NCBI GenBank assembly: GCA_937967465.1
Contig: CALBSW010000135.1
Location: forward strand, 1 to 5,672
Source: an uncultured Flavobacteriales bacterium
Lineage (GTDB): Bacteria > Bacteroidota > Bacteroidia > Flavobacteriales_D > Sanyastnellaceae
Reading direction: 5' to 3'
DNA length: 5,672 nt
The notes below the pieces were generated by a model that saw only the letters and a list, made by a program, of their open reading frames with translations, searched no databases and had not been told where the DNA came from. The position numbers and the translations under genes were made by a program. Each line of letters opens with the position of its first letter. Positions within the stretch are counted from its first letter, which is position 1. Below are positions 1 through 5,672 of this stretch, one piece after another.

Positions 1-302
1 GGCTGCAACACGGCGCGCACCTCTTCCGAGGTGTTCCGGACGTCCAAAGCGAGGGTGGCATAGCCGATGAAACTGACGTTCAGCGTGACGGGCAAGGAAG
101 CCACCTCCAAGCGGAATCGGCCATCGAAATCCGTGCTCGTTCCCGTGGTGCTCCCTTGGACCAGCACACCTGCCGCAAAGACAGGGTCCCCAGTTTCTCC
201 GTCGATGACTTGACCCCGGATGACATTTTGTGCATCCACGGTGCCGAGTGAGACACACAACAACAGGAACAGCCCAAAGAGGCGGAGTGCGGAAAGGCGC
301 AT
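1..302 (-). CDS. Outer-membrane protein with N-terminal carboxypeptidase-regulatory-like domain, probably a TonB-dependent receptor (partial, N-terminus only)
   Basis: Seen: an open minus-strand frame starts at ATG 302-300 and runs off the left edge after 100 codons. Residues 1-25 form a signal peptide: MRLS with basic residues, a hydrophobic core LFGLFLLLCVSLG, and a VDA-Q cleavage site. Residues 28-100 match the carboxypeptidase regulatory-like beta-sandwich: IRGQVIDGETGDPVFAAGV, then GTSTDFDGRFRL (residues 54-65) and the typical VSFIGYATL (77-85). Known: in Bacteroidota this domain usually precedes the plug and barrel of SusC/RagA-type TonB-dependent receptors, which import glycans, peptides or metal complexes across the outer membrane. 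Inference: a TonB-dependent receptor is most likely, but the plug, barrel and TonB box lie outside the window, so another surface protein with this domain is possible. The gene follows the S4 gene by 61 nt on the same strand. No Shine-Dalgarno is visible. A nearby ATG at 322 is in a different frame and was not used. Confidence 0.75.
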   Translation of the reverse strand, partial: MRLSALRLFGLFLLLCVSLGTVDAQNVIRGQVIDGETGDPVFAAGVLVQGSTTGTSTDFDGRFRLEVASLPVTLNVSFIGYATLALDVRNTSEEVRAVLQ

Positions 303-323
303 GGCGTGGCGAATCGATTCATG

Positions 324-344
324 GCTTCGACGCGACGCCGAAGC
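324..344 (-). other. Short inverted repeat (hairpin) between the S4 gene and the receptor gene
   Basis: Seen: in the 61-nt gap, GCTTCG and CGAAGC form a perfect 6-bp stem. It extends inward by one G-T pair and two G-C pairs, giving 9 bp around a 3-nt loop. No T-run follows on either strand, so it is not a standard intrinsic terminator. Inference: it could be a weak attenuator or an mRNA-end stabiliser separating the operon from the receptor gene, or a chance structure in GC-rich DNA. I see no promoter consensus in the rest of the gap. Confidence 0.3.
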
Positions 345-363
345 ATGGCAATATGCGACGAAA

Positions 364-594
364 TCAGTTCGCCCCGTCCGGAAGAATCTCCACGCGGTAT
401 TGACCATCCAGCTCCACCACGTCGCCTGCACGCAACTTTCGGCGCTTGCGCAATTCGAGCTCCCCATTGACCTGGATGCGCTCCTCCTCGACCGCCCATT
501 TGGCTTCACCTCCGGTGGCGCAAAGCCCTGTGGCCTTCAACACCTGGAGCAAATCGATGTACTCGGTGCGCAAATGGAACGGAATGGCCTCCAC
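364..594 (-). CDS. Small S4-domain RNA-binding protein (YbcJ-like)
   Basis: Seen: 76 residues from GTG 594-592 to TGA 366-364. Almost the whole chain is one S4 fold: helix EYIDLLQVLKATGLCATGG (residues 11-29), then AKWAVEEERIQVNGELELRK (31-50), then basic RRKLRAGDVVELDG (51-64). The pattern G-x-A-K, then V-x-V-N-G, then R-K-R-x-K-x-x-x-G-D is the S4 RNA-binding signature, and the length fits the E. coli YbcJ family (about 70 residues). Known: S4 domains bind structured RNA, often rRNA or tRNA; the exact target of YbcJ-like proteins is not settled. Start choice: the frame is open far upstream inside E1, but the S4 homology begins here and the GTG sits one base after the E1 stop, suggesting translational coupling. 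No Shine-Dalgarno is visible. Inference: a cytoplasmic RNA-binding accessory factor made together with E1. Confidence 0.85.
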   Translation of the reverse strand: MEAIPFHLRTEYIDLLQVLKATGLCATGGEAKWAVEEERIQVNGELELRKRRKLRAGDVVELDGQYRVEILPDGAN

Positions 595-595
595 G

Positions 596-3049
596 TCAGA
601 CCAGGTCGGGGTATGCGGCAGGGTCGGACTCCGCCACCATGGCGTGGGCCCGCTCCACAATGTCCTCGATGGACGGCTTCGAGAAGTAATCTCCATCCGT
701 GCCGTAAGGCGGAAGATTCGGGGCCGCGGTGAGGGTCTCCGGTGCCGCATCCAAGGCAGTCCACAGGTTCCCCTGCGACAAGGTGCGCTCCAGCATGTAG
801 GCCGCTGCGCCTCCCGGGACATCTTCATCCACGAACAGCACCCGTCCCGTTTTGGCAACACTGGCGGCGATGGTACCGGGCAAGTCAAATGGCAACAGGG
901 TCTGCACATCGATCAACTCGATGTCGACATCCATCTCGGCCAGTGCCTCAGCCGCCTGAGCACAGAGATTGAACGTGCTGCCGTAGGACACCACGGTCAG
1001 GTCGGCACCTTCGCGCACGACTTCCGGAATCCCCAGCGGGACCTTGAACTCACCCAAGTTGGACGGCATCGGCTCCTTGGTGCGGTATCCGTTCAAACAC
1101 TCCACCACCAATGCCGGCTCCCCAGCCGCCATCAGCGTGTTGTACATGCCTGCCGCCTGCGTCATGTTGCGCGGCACACAAACGTGCATGCCCCGAATGC
1201 TGTGGATGATGGCCCCCATGGGACTTCCCGCGTGCCAGACGCCTTCGAGGCGGTGCCCCCTGGTGCGCACAATGAGGGGCGCGCGCTGCGTTCCAGCACT
1301 CCGGTAGTGCACGGTGGCGAGGTCATCCCGCAGAAGTTGCAGTCCGTAGTAGAGGTAGTCGAGGTACTGGATCTCGGCGATGGGACGCAACCCACGCATG
1401 GCGAGGCCAATGCCCTGTCCAATGATGGTGCATTCCCGGATGCCGACATCGGACACACGGTTCTCACCGAATGCCTCCTGCATGCCTTCCATGGCTTGGT
1501 TCACCCCGCCGATGCGACCGGTGTCCTCACCGAAGGTCAACAGCTCCGGATGGCGTTCGAAGAGGGCCTTGAAGTTGTCTCGGAGGATGACCCGGCCATC
1601 CACGTCCTTTTGGCCATCGTACTGTGGCGCCACGGCGGGCACGTTCAAGGCACTCAAAGCACCCTCCACGTGCAAGTCGCCCAAGAAGAGGTTGGCGCAG
1701 CGTTTCTGCTGTACCTGAAGCCACTGGCGAAGTGCGTTGCGTTCAGGAGAATCTTGCCCTGCCGTGGCATGCAAAGCGCGTCGAACAGCACCGTGCACAT
1801 CCCGGCGGATGGGGTCCATCACCTTGGCGAGGGCCTCTGCCCGCTCGGCACAGTTCGGCACCGCGCGCAGCAATTCCACTGCCGTATCGCGTTCGCCGTC
1901 CAAGGCTTGGCGGACGGCCGCCCAAGCGGCTTTCTGCTCGGCGCGAACGGCCTTCTTGGCCTCCTTGCGGATGGCCTTCAGCTCTTCTTCCGTCGCCGCG
2001 CCTTCCATCACGAGGAAACGCGACAACTGTCGGATGCCGTCGAACTCCTCGGCCCAAGCCAAGCGTTCGGGCGTCTTGTACCGTTCGTGTGAACCGCTGG
2101 TGCTGTGGCCTTGCGGCTGGGTGCATTCCTCCACGTGGACCAGCACGGGAACATGCCGATCCCGGCACACCTTGACGGCCCGCTCATAGGTCAGCAGGAG
2201 GGCTGGATAATCCCAAGCCCGCACTTTGAAGATGACGATGCCACCACCGGGCAACGCTGCCTCGGCCTCGGCGACGGACACGCCACCGTCCCCTGCCCCA
2301 CCGGGCTCCGAACCGTAAGCCATGCCAGCCAATGCTTGCGAGATGCTCTCCCGCGCAGTCTGGTATTTCTTTGGCACGGAAATGCCGTAGCCATCGTCCC
2401 AAACCGAGACACACATGGGCACTCCCATCACGGCTGCGGCATTCATGGTCTCCCAGAACATGCCTTCGGACGTGGAAGCATCTCCGATCGTACCAAAGGC
2501 CACTTCCTGGCCCCCTTTGGACAGGTTGGACGCATCGAAACCGGCCTTGGACATGGCTTTCCCCTCACGCCGGAAGTGGCGGCTCGCCTGGGCCAAACCG
2601 AGCAACCGGGGCATCTGGCTGCCCGTCGGAGACAGGTCCACGGAACTGTTTGGCCCAGCCGTCAGGTCGAGGAATTGCCCATCTGGCCCCACCGTTGGCG
2701 ATGCGAAGTGACCGTTCATCTGGCGACCGGACGTCATGGGCTCCCGCTCCGAATCCGTATCGGCATAGAGCTGGGCGAAATACTCCTGGACGGACAACAG
2801 CCCCAAGGCCATCATCAAGGTCTGGTCCCGGTAATAGCCGCTGCGGAAATCGCCCGGCTGGAATTGGCGGGCCAAGGCGAGCTGAGCCACCTCTTTTCCG
2901 TCTCCGAAAATGCCGAATTTGGCCTTGCCAGTCAGGACTTCCTTGCGTCCGAGCAGAGAAGCTTCACGGCTGATGCAGGCCAGTTTGTAGTCGTGGAGGG
3001 CCACCTTTCTGAGGTCCTCACCGGTTTCGAGCGCGAGTCGTTGTCCCAT
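596..3049 (-). CDS. Thiamine-diphosphate-dependent 2-oxoacid dehydrogenase E1 component, alpha and beta fused
   Basis: Seen: 817 residues from ATG 3049 to TGA 596. The alpha half (about 1-330) has GYYRDQT (71-77), the ThDP/Mg motif GDASTSEG (189-196) closed by WDDGYGISVP (217-226) where classical E1 has NN, and a GHSTSGS loop (314-320) matching the HSTS phosphorylation-loop region of E1-alpha. The beta half (about 484-805) has the Glu of GEDT (507-510, E508), which in this family activates the thiamine aminopyrimidine; SDVGIRECTIIGQGIGLAMRG; a WHAGSPMG loop (605-612); and the C-terminal transketolase-like domain with DVQTLLPFD (714-722). Known: E1 decarboxylates a 2-oxoacid and transfers the acyl group to the lipoyl arm of E2. 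Fused E1 chains are common in Bacteroidota. Inference: substrate is probably branched-chain 2-oxoacids or pyruvate; it cannot be fixed without E2. Odd: residues about 335-465 are a charged, helix-prone linker rich in A, E, K and R. The gene follows obg by 40 nt with no Shine-Dalgarno. Confidence 0.93.
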   Translation of the reverse strand: MGQRLALETGEDLRKVALHDYKLACISREASLLGRKEVLTGKAKFGIFGDGKEVAQLALARQFQPGDFRSGYYRDQTLMMALGLLSVQEYFAQLYADTDSEREPMTSGRQMNGHFASPTVGPDGQFLDLTAGPNSSVDLSPTGSQMPRLLGLAQASRHFRREGKAMSKAGFDASNLSKGGQEVAFGTIGDASTSEGMFWETMNAAAVMGVPMCVSVWDDGYGISVPKKYQTARESISQALAGMAYGSEPGGAGDGGVSVAEAEAALPGGGIVIFKVRAWDYPALLLTYERAVKVCRDRHVPVLVHVEECTQPQGHSTSGSHERYKTPERLAWAEEFDGIRQLSRFLVMEGAATEEELKAIRKEAKKAVRAEQKAAWAAVRQALDGERDTAVELLRAVPNCAERAEALAKVMDPIRRDVHGAVRRALHATAGQDSPERNALRQWLQVQQKRCANLFLGDLHVEGALSALNVPAVAPQYDGQKDVDGRVILRDNFKALFERHPELLTFGEDTGRIGGVNQAMEGMQEAFGENRVSDVGIRECTIIGQGIGLAMRGLRPIAEIQYLDYLYYGLQLLRDDLATVHYRSAGTQRAPLIVRTRGHRLEGVWHAGSPMGAIIHSIRGMHVCVPRNMTQAAGMYNTLMAAGEPALVVECLNGYRTKEPMPSNLGEFKVPLGIPEVVREGADLTVVSYGSTFNLCAQAAEALAEMDVDIELIDVQTLLPFDLPGTIAASVAKTGRVLFVDEDVPGGAAAYMLERTLSQGNLWTALDAAPETLTAAPNLPPYGTDGDYFSKPSIEDIVERAHAMVAESDPAAYPDLV

Positions 3050-3089
3050 GGGCGTTGATGGTACCGCGCGAAAGTACCCAAAGAGAAAT

Positions 3090-4088
3090 TCACCCGGCGT
3101 CTCCTTGGATGGCCTTCCAGAGCAAATCCTTCAATCCGTCGACGCCCTCCCCCGTCACCGCCGAGAAGTAGTGGTGTTGCAATGTTCCCAACTCCTCGCT
3201 GACCATCGCCCGGAGTTCACCGTCGAGCAAGTCGCATTTGGAGATGGCAAGCACCCGGTCTTTTTGGAGCAATTCGGGATTGTACTGCTCGAGCTCACCC
3301 AGCAGGATGCGGTACGCCTCCGCGATGTCGTCGGAATCCGCCGGAACCATGAACAACAGCACGGCATTGCGCTCGATGTGGCGCAAAAAACGCAGGCCCA
3401 ACCCACGTCCCTCATGGGCTCCCTCGATGATGCCGGGAATGTCCGCCATCACAAAACTTCGGTCCCCGCGATACGCCACCATGCCGAGGTTGGGCTTCAA
3501 CGTGGTGAATGGGTAATCGGCAATCTCCGGTTTCGCTGCTGAGACCACACTCAACAAGGTGGATTTGCCCGCGTTGGGGAATCCGACCAGGCCCACATCC
3601 GCGAGCAACTTCAGCTCCAGGATGCGCCACAGTTCCTGTCCATCCTCTCCAGGTTGGGCATACCGGGGCGTTTGATTGGTGGGCGACTTGAAGTGGTCGT
3701 TGCCCCGACCACCCCGGCCACCGGGCACCATGATCCACTCTTGGCCATCCTGTTCGATTTCGCCGACAATCTCTTGCGTCTCCGCATCGCGTACGACCGT
3801 CCCGATCGGCACGTCGAGGTATTCGTCCTGTCCATCTGCACCGTGGCGGCGGTTGCCCCCACCCGGATCGCCATGGCCGGCCAAGACGTGCTTCCGGTAC
3901 TTCAGGTGAAGCAGCGTCCACATCTGGGCATTGCCCCGCAAAATGACATGACCACCACGCCCCCCGTCACCGCCGTCCGGTCCGCCCTTTGCCGTTGTAC
4001 GGTCCCGGTGCATGTGGGTGCTGCCGGCCCCGCCTTTGCCTGAGCGGCAACAGAGCTTCACATAGTCAACGAAATTCTGATTGGACAT
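3090..4088 (-). CDS. obg: GTPase Obg/CgtA, ribosome assembly factor (short form)
   Basis: Seen: 332 residues. Residues 1-160 form the glycine-rich Obg fold (GKGGAGS 17-23, KGGPDGGDGGRGGHV 34-48, GGRGGRGNDHF 123-133). The G domain follows: G1 GFPNAGKST (169-177), switch I DYPFTTLKPNLG (191-202), G3 DIPGIIEGA (216-224), G4 SKCD (283-286) and G5 SAVTGEG (309-315). G4 has Ser in place of the usual Asn of NKxD; I recall this as common in Bacteroidota Obg. There is no C-terminal OCT extension, as expected for a chain near 330 residues. Known: Obg binds the large ribosomal subunit and couples late assembly to GTP and (p)ppGpp levels; it is usually essential. The start is fixed by the Obg N-terminus (MSNQNFVDYVKLCCRSGKGG) and by a clear GGAGGAA upstream. 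It lies 24 nt after adk; adk-obg adjacency is frequent in Bacteroidota. Probably cotranscribed with adk. Confidence 0.97.
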   Translation of the reverse strand: MSNQNFVDYVKLCCRSGKGGAGSTHMHRDRTTAKGGPDGGDGGRGGHVILRGNAQMWTLLHLKYRKHVLAGHGDPGGGNRRHGADGQDEYLDVPIGTVVRDAETQEIVGEIEQDGQEWIMVPGGRGGRGNDHFKSPTNQTPRYAQPGEDGQELWRILELKLLADVGLVGFPNAGKSTLLSVVSAAKPEIADYPFTTLKPNLGMVAYRGDRSFVMADIPGIIEGAHEGRGLGLRFLRHIERNAVLLFMVPADSDDIAEAYRILLGELEQYNPELLQKDRVLAISKCDLLDGELRAMVSEELGTLQHHYFSAVTGEGVDGLKDLLWKAIQGDAG

Positions 4089-4093
4089 GGCGG

Positions 4094-4100
4094 TTCCTCC
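4094..4100 (-). promoter_or_regulatory. Strong Shine-Dalgarno sequence for obg
   Basis: Seen: GGAGGAA on the minus strand, with GGAGG 7 nt upstream of the obg ATG, in the 24-nt adk-obg gap. It is the only clear Shine-Dalgarno in the window; the other starts lack one, as is usual in Bacteroidota. It supports ATG 4088 as the obg start. Confidence 0.75.
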
Positions 4101-4112
4101 GGCAAACGGGGC

Positions 4113-4688
4113 TCAGCCGAGGCTGTCAATCGCAGCTTGGAGCCGGCCGAAGATGTCCTCGATGGACCCCATGCCGGCGATGCCGTGGTATTTGCCTTGC
4201 GCTTCGTAATGGCCCGCCACCGGCGCTGTTTCGGCATTGTAAACATCGATGCGCTTCTGGATCACAGCCGGGTCGGCATCGTCTGCGCGACCACTGGTCT
4301 CCGCCCGTTTGGCAAGGCGCACCTTGAGTTCCTCCTCCTCAACCTCCAGGGCGAGCATGCCACTGATGGCTTGGCCCTTCCCCTCGAGGAAACGGTCGAG
4401 GGCCTCTGCCTGTGCAGTGGTCCTTGGGAATCCGTCGAAAATGAAGCCGCTGGCGTCGGGATATGCATTGGCACTGTCTTCCAGCATGCGAATGGTCACA
4501 TCGTCGGGCACCAATTGCCCCTTGTCCATGTAGGATTTGGCCAACGTACCCAGCTCGGTTTCCCCTTTGATGTTGGCCCGGAAAATGTCGCCCGTGGACA
4601 GGTGGACAAAACCGAAATGGTCAACGAGCAGGGCACTTTGGGTGCCTTTGCCAGCCCCAGGAGGGCCGAAGAGGACAATGTTGCGCAT
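4113..4688 (-). CDS. adk: Adenylate kinase (short-LID type)
   Basis: Seen: 191 residues starting MRNIVLFGPPGAGKGT, with the P-loop GPPGAGKGT at 8-16. The AMP-binding part has LSTGDIFR (30-37) and GFIFDGFPRTTAQ (81-93, with D85, R89 and Q93). The LID is short (TSGRADDADP, 131-140) without zinc cysteines, followed by IQKRIDVYNAETAPV (143-157), carrying the second LID arginine. Known: it catalyses ATP + AMP = 2 ADP in the cytoplasm and sets the adenylate balance. About 190 residues is the usual Bacteroidota length. Start: the frame stays open 61 codons further upstream (to 4871), but nothing there resembles adenylate kinase, and the conserved protein begins at ATG 4688. No Shine-Dalgarno is seen. 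It is the first gene of the minus-strand cluster in this window and is transcribed divergently from the secreted-protein gene. Confidence 0.96.
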   Translation of the reverse strand: MRNIVLFGPPGAGKGTQSALLVDHFGFVHLSTGDIFRANIKGETELGTLAKSYMDKGQLVPDDVTIRMLEDSANAYPDASGFIFDGFPRTTAQAEALDRFLEGKGQAISGMLALEVEEEELKVRLAKRAETSGRADDADPAVIQKRIDVYNAETAPVAGHYEAQGKYHGIAGMGSIEDIFGRLQAAIDSLG

Positions 4689-4855
4689 GGCGCGCGAAGA
4701 TAACGGGTGGCGCTTCAGTTGCACTTTATGGGGCATGACCGGGTGAAATGCGCCGAGCGTGAATAAACTGTCGATGAAGACTGTCGAGAAATTCGTGAAC
4801 GTCGTTCTCAATGCGGAGGGAATTGCAGATTTTGGAAGACCATTCGATTCAACCC
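4689..4855. promoter_or_regulatory. Divergent intergenic region between adk and the secreted-protein gene
   Basis: This 167-bp stretch separates two divergent starts, so by position it should hold the promoters for both directions. It is visibly more AT-rich than the genes in its middle part (about 4760-4850). I searched for the Bacteroidota pattern (TTTG or TTG near -33, TAnnTTTG near -7) and for sigma-70-like boxes and found no convincing pair on either strand. I see no tRNA, terminator or credible small gene. Confidence 0.5.
4695..4702 (-). promoter_or_regulatory. Possible -7 promoter element for adk
   Basis: Seen: TATCTTCG on the minus strand matches the Bacteroidota -7 consensus TAnnTTTG except for one base. 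It ends 6 nt before the adk ATG. If used, transcription would begin at or next to the start codon, giving a leaderless or nearly leaderless adk mRNA. No TTTG or TTG box sits at the expected upstream distance, so this is weak. Confidence 0.18.
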
Positions 4856-5672
4856 ATGCGCCTTTCCCCACTCGTGCTGCTCATCGCTTTGTTCGTGAGC
4901 CTCTTTGCCCCCCATTCTTCCCAAGCCCAATACGACCTCGAAGTCGAAGTCGTCTCGGAAAACATCGGCGCTCTGGTCGGTGCGCTGGGCGTGACAGACC
5001 TCACCGGTTACAGCTGTACCCGGGTCTACATCACCATGGACAACGAGGATGATTTTTTGTCGTCCATTTCCGGTGATGCCAACAACCCGACCTACGTCAA
5101 CACCACCACGTCATTCTATCATGCTGTCCTCGGAGGAGCCACCCCGAATGGCATCAACAGCTTGTTGTTCCCAGTGTATCCCGATCTGGCTTACGACAGC
5201 TGGGTCACCATTGGATTGGAGGGCACCCCCAATGCGGCAGCCGGGGAGGCGGCCGTCTCTACAGTACAATCCAGCGGCAACCCTTGGTCCACCGTTTTCG
5301 ATCCAGGCGGTGGCTTGCCGGGTGGCAACGTGGCCATCGACGATGGAGTGGGCGGTGCTTGGTACGCCCTGAATGGCGACGCCAACGGCATTGCCGGTCC
5401 TGACCTCAAGGTGCTCGCCGGACAATTCACCACGGATGGAGACCTCAGCCTCCAGATGTACACCCAGATCTTCATCAATGGCGATGGCGCATCTGAAGTA
5501 CTGGTGAATGGCGAGCGGCCCACCTTTACCTGGCCTGTTGCGGATGTGGCAGGGTGCACGGACGATACGGCCTGCAACTACAACGCCGACGCCACCGTCG
5601 ATGACGATTCCTGCACATACGCTGACGCCGGACTCGACTGCGACGGCAACTGCCTCGCCGACGCCGACGGAG
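4856..5672 (+). CDS. Secreted protein with an unrecognised N-terminal domain and a Cys/Asp-rich repeat region (partial, C-terminus missing)
   Basis: Seen: an open plus-strand frame from ATG 4856 continues to the right edge (272 codons) with no stop. Residues 1-25 are a clear signal peptide (hydrophobic core LVLLIALFVSLFA, cleavage near SQA-Q). Residues 26-230 form a domain I cannot assign to a named family. It is rich in G, D, N and T, with features such as TTTSFYHAVLGG (83-94), LLFPVYPDLAYDSWVTIGLEG (103-123), GNPWSTVFDPGGGLPGGN (141-158), DDGVGGAWYALNGDANG (162-178) and LKVLAGQFTTDGDLS (184-198). Residues 233-272 are the Cys/Asp-rich motif. Start: an in-frame ATG at 4811 exists, but it would put a charged 15-residue tail before the signal peptide. 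Inference: an exported, probably surface or matrix protein, plausibly a type IX secretion cargo whose C-terminal sorting domain would lie beyond the edge. The function is unknown. Confidence 0.82.
   Translation, partial: MRLSPLVLLIALFVSLFAPHSSQAQYDLEVEVVSENIGALVGALGVTDLTGYSCTRVYITMDNEDDFLSSISGDANNPTYVNTTTSFYHAVLGGATPNGINSLLFPVYPDLAYDSWVTIGLEGTPNAAAGEAAVSTVQSSGNPWSTVFDPGGGLPGGNVAIDDGVGGAWYALNGDANGIAGPDLKVLAGQFTTDGDLSLQMYTQIFINGDGASEVLVNGERPTFTWPVADVAGCTDDTACNYNADATVDDDSCTYADAGLDCDGNCLADADG
5552..5672 (+). repeat. First unit of a Cys/Asp-rich repeat region in the secreted protein (cut by window edge)
   Basis: Seen: residues 233-272 read GCTDDTACNYNADATVDD, then DSCTY, then DCDGNC and LADADG, with six cysteines and many Asp/Asn residues. 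Known from memory of Flavobacteriales proteomes: units of the form CTD-x-x-ACNY-x-x-x-AT-x-DD-GSC-x-Y followed by CDG-x-C-x-x-DADGDG often occur in series in long secreted proteins. The Asp pattern resembles calcium-binding thrombospondin type 3-like loops. Only one unit is inside the window, so repetition is inferred rather than seen. Confidence 0.6.

Noticed and set aside
324..344. Hairpin as a Rho-independent terminator
   Set aside because: The stem is good, but no T-run follows it on either strand, so it is listed only as an inverted repeat.
80..499. 139-codon minus-strand ORF spanning the S4 end and the receptor start
   Set aside because: It is out of frame with both the S4 domain and the signal peptide plus regulatory domain, and its composition is Cys/Arg/Ser-rich nonsense.
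446..2092. 548-codon plus-strand ORF opposite the E1 gene
   Set aside because: It is the codon-aligned complement of E1, left open only because E1 lacks TTA and CTA codons and has just one TCA. Its translation shows no recognisable domain, while the minus strand encodes a clear E1.
2105..3058. 317-codon plus-strand ORF opposite the E1 N-terminus
   Set aside because: It is the continuation of the same complementary frame after the single interrupting stop, and no protein-family features are visible.
3090..4088. Obg G4 motif SKCD as a sign of a defective GTPase
   Set aside because: All other G motifs and the Obg fold are intact, and Ser at this position is, to my knowledge, a usual feature of Bacteroidota Obg.
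4811..4855. Alternative in-frame ATG for the secreted protein, followed by a GGAGGG-like run
   Set aside because: The purine run lies after that ATG, not before it. The extension would put a charged tail ahead of an otherwise complete signal peptide, so ATG 4856 is preferred.
4689..4871. In-frame 61-codon upstream extension of adk
   Set aside because: Adenylate kinases of this type begin at the MRNIVLFGPPG segment. The extension has no homology, covers the divergent intergenic region and overlaps the opposite gene's start.
4759..5052. 97-codon plus-strand ORF across the adk/secreted-protein intergenic region
   Set aside because: It overlaps the secreted-protein gene in another frame, and its distal half is Arg/His-rich out-of-frame translation of the signal-peptide region.

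Overview
The window looks like a chromosomal segment from a Bacteroidota bacterium, probably Flavobacteriales or a close relative, with unusually GC-rich coding DNA (about 60 % by eye). The clues are a SusC/TonB-receptor-type N-terminal domain, a single-chain alpha/beta 2-oxoacid dehydrogenase E1, a short Obg GTPase whose G4 motif is SKCD, a short adenylate kinase without the long LID insertion, mostly absent Shine-Dalgarno sequences, and a secreted protein ending in the Cys/Asp-rich 'CTD..ACNYN..AT.DD.SCTY' motif common in that group. No mobile element, CRISPR array, tRNA or rRNA was seen.

Layout. Five genes lie head to tail on the minus strand. In transcription order they are adk (4688-4113), obg (4088-3090), the fused E1 dehydrogenase (3049-596), a 76-residue S4-domain RNA-binding protein (594-364), and the N-terminus of a carboxypeptidase-regulatory-domain outer-membrane protein, probably a TonB-dependent receptor (302 to the left edge). 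The gaps are 24, 40, 1 and 61 nt, so at least the first four could be one transcript. A 167-bp divergent intergenic region (4689-4855) separates adk from a plus-strand gene (4856 to the right edge). That gene encodes a secreted protein with an unrecognised roughly 200-residue domain followed by the start of a Cys/Asp-rich repeat region.

How the genes fit. adk (nucleotide balance), obg (ribosome assembly GTPase) and the S4 protein (RNA binding) are growth and translation functions. The E1 component feeds acyl groups to an E2/E3 complex that is not encoded here. The two edge genes are envelope or secreted proteins and are both incomplete.

Most of the window is ordinary core genome. The part least explained by known families is the secreted protein at the right edge. 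Other points of interest are the long extra linker in the E1 fusion, the 1-nt E1/S4 junction with a GTG start, the lone strong Shine-Dalgarno before obg, and the near-total absence of three codons in E1, which creates long false antisense ORFs.
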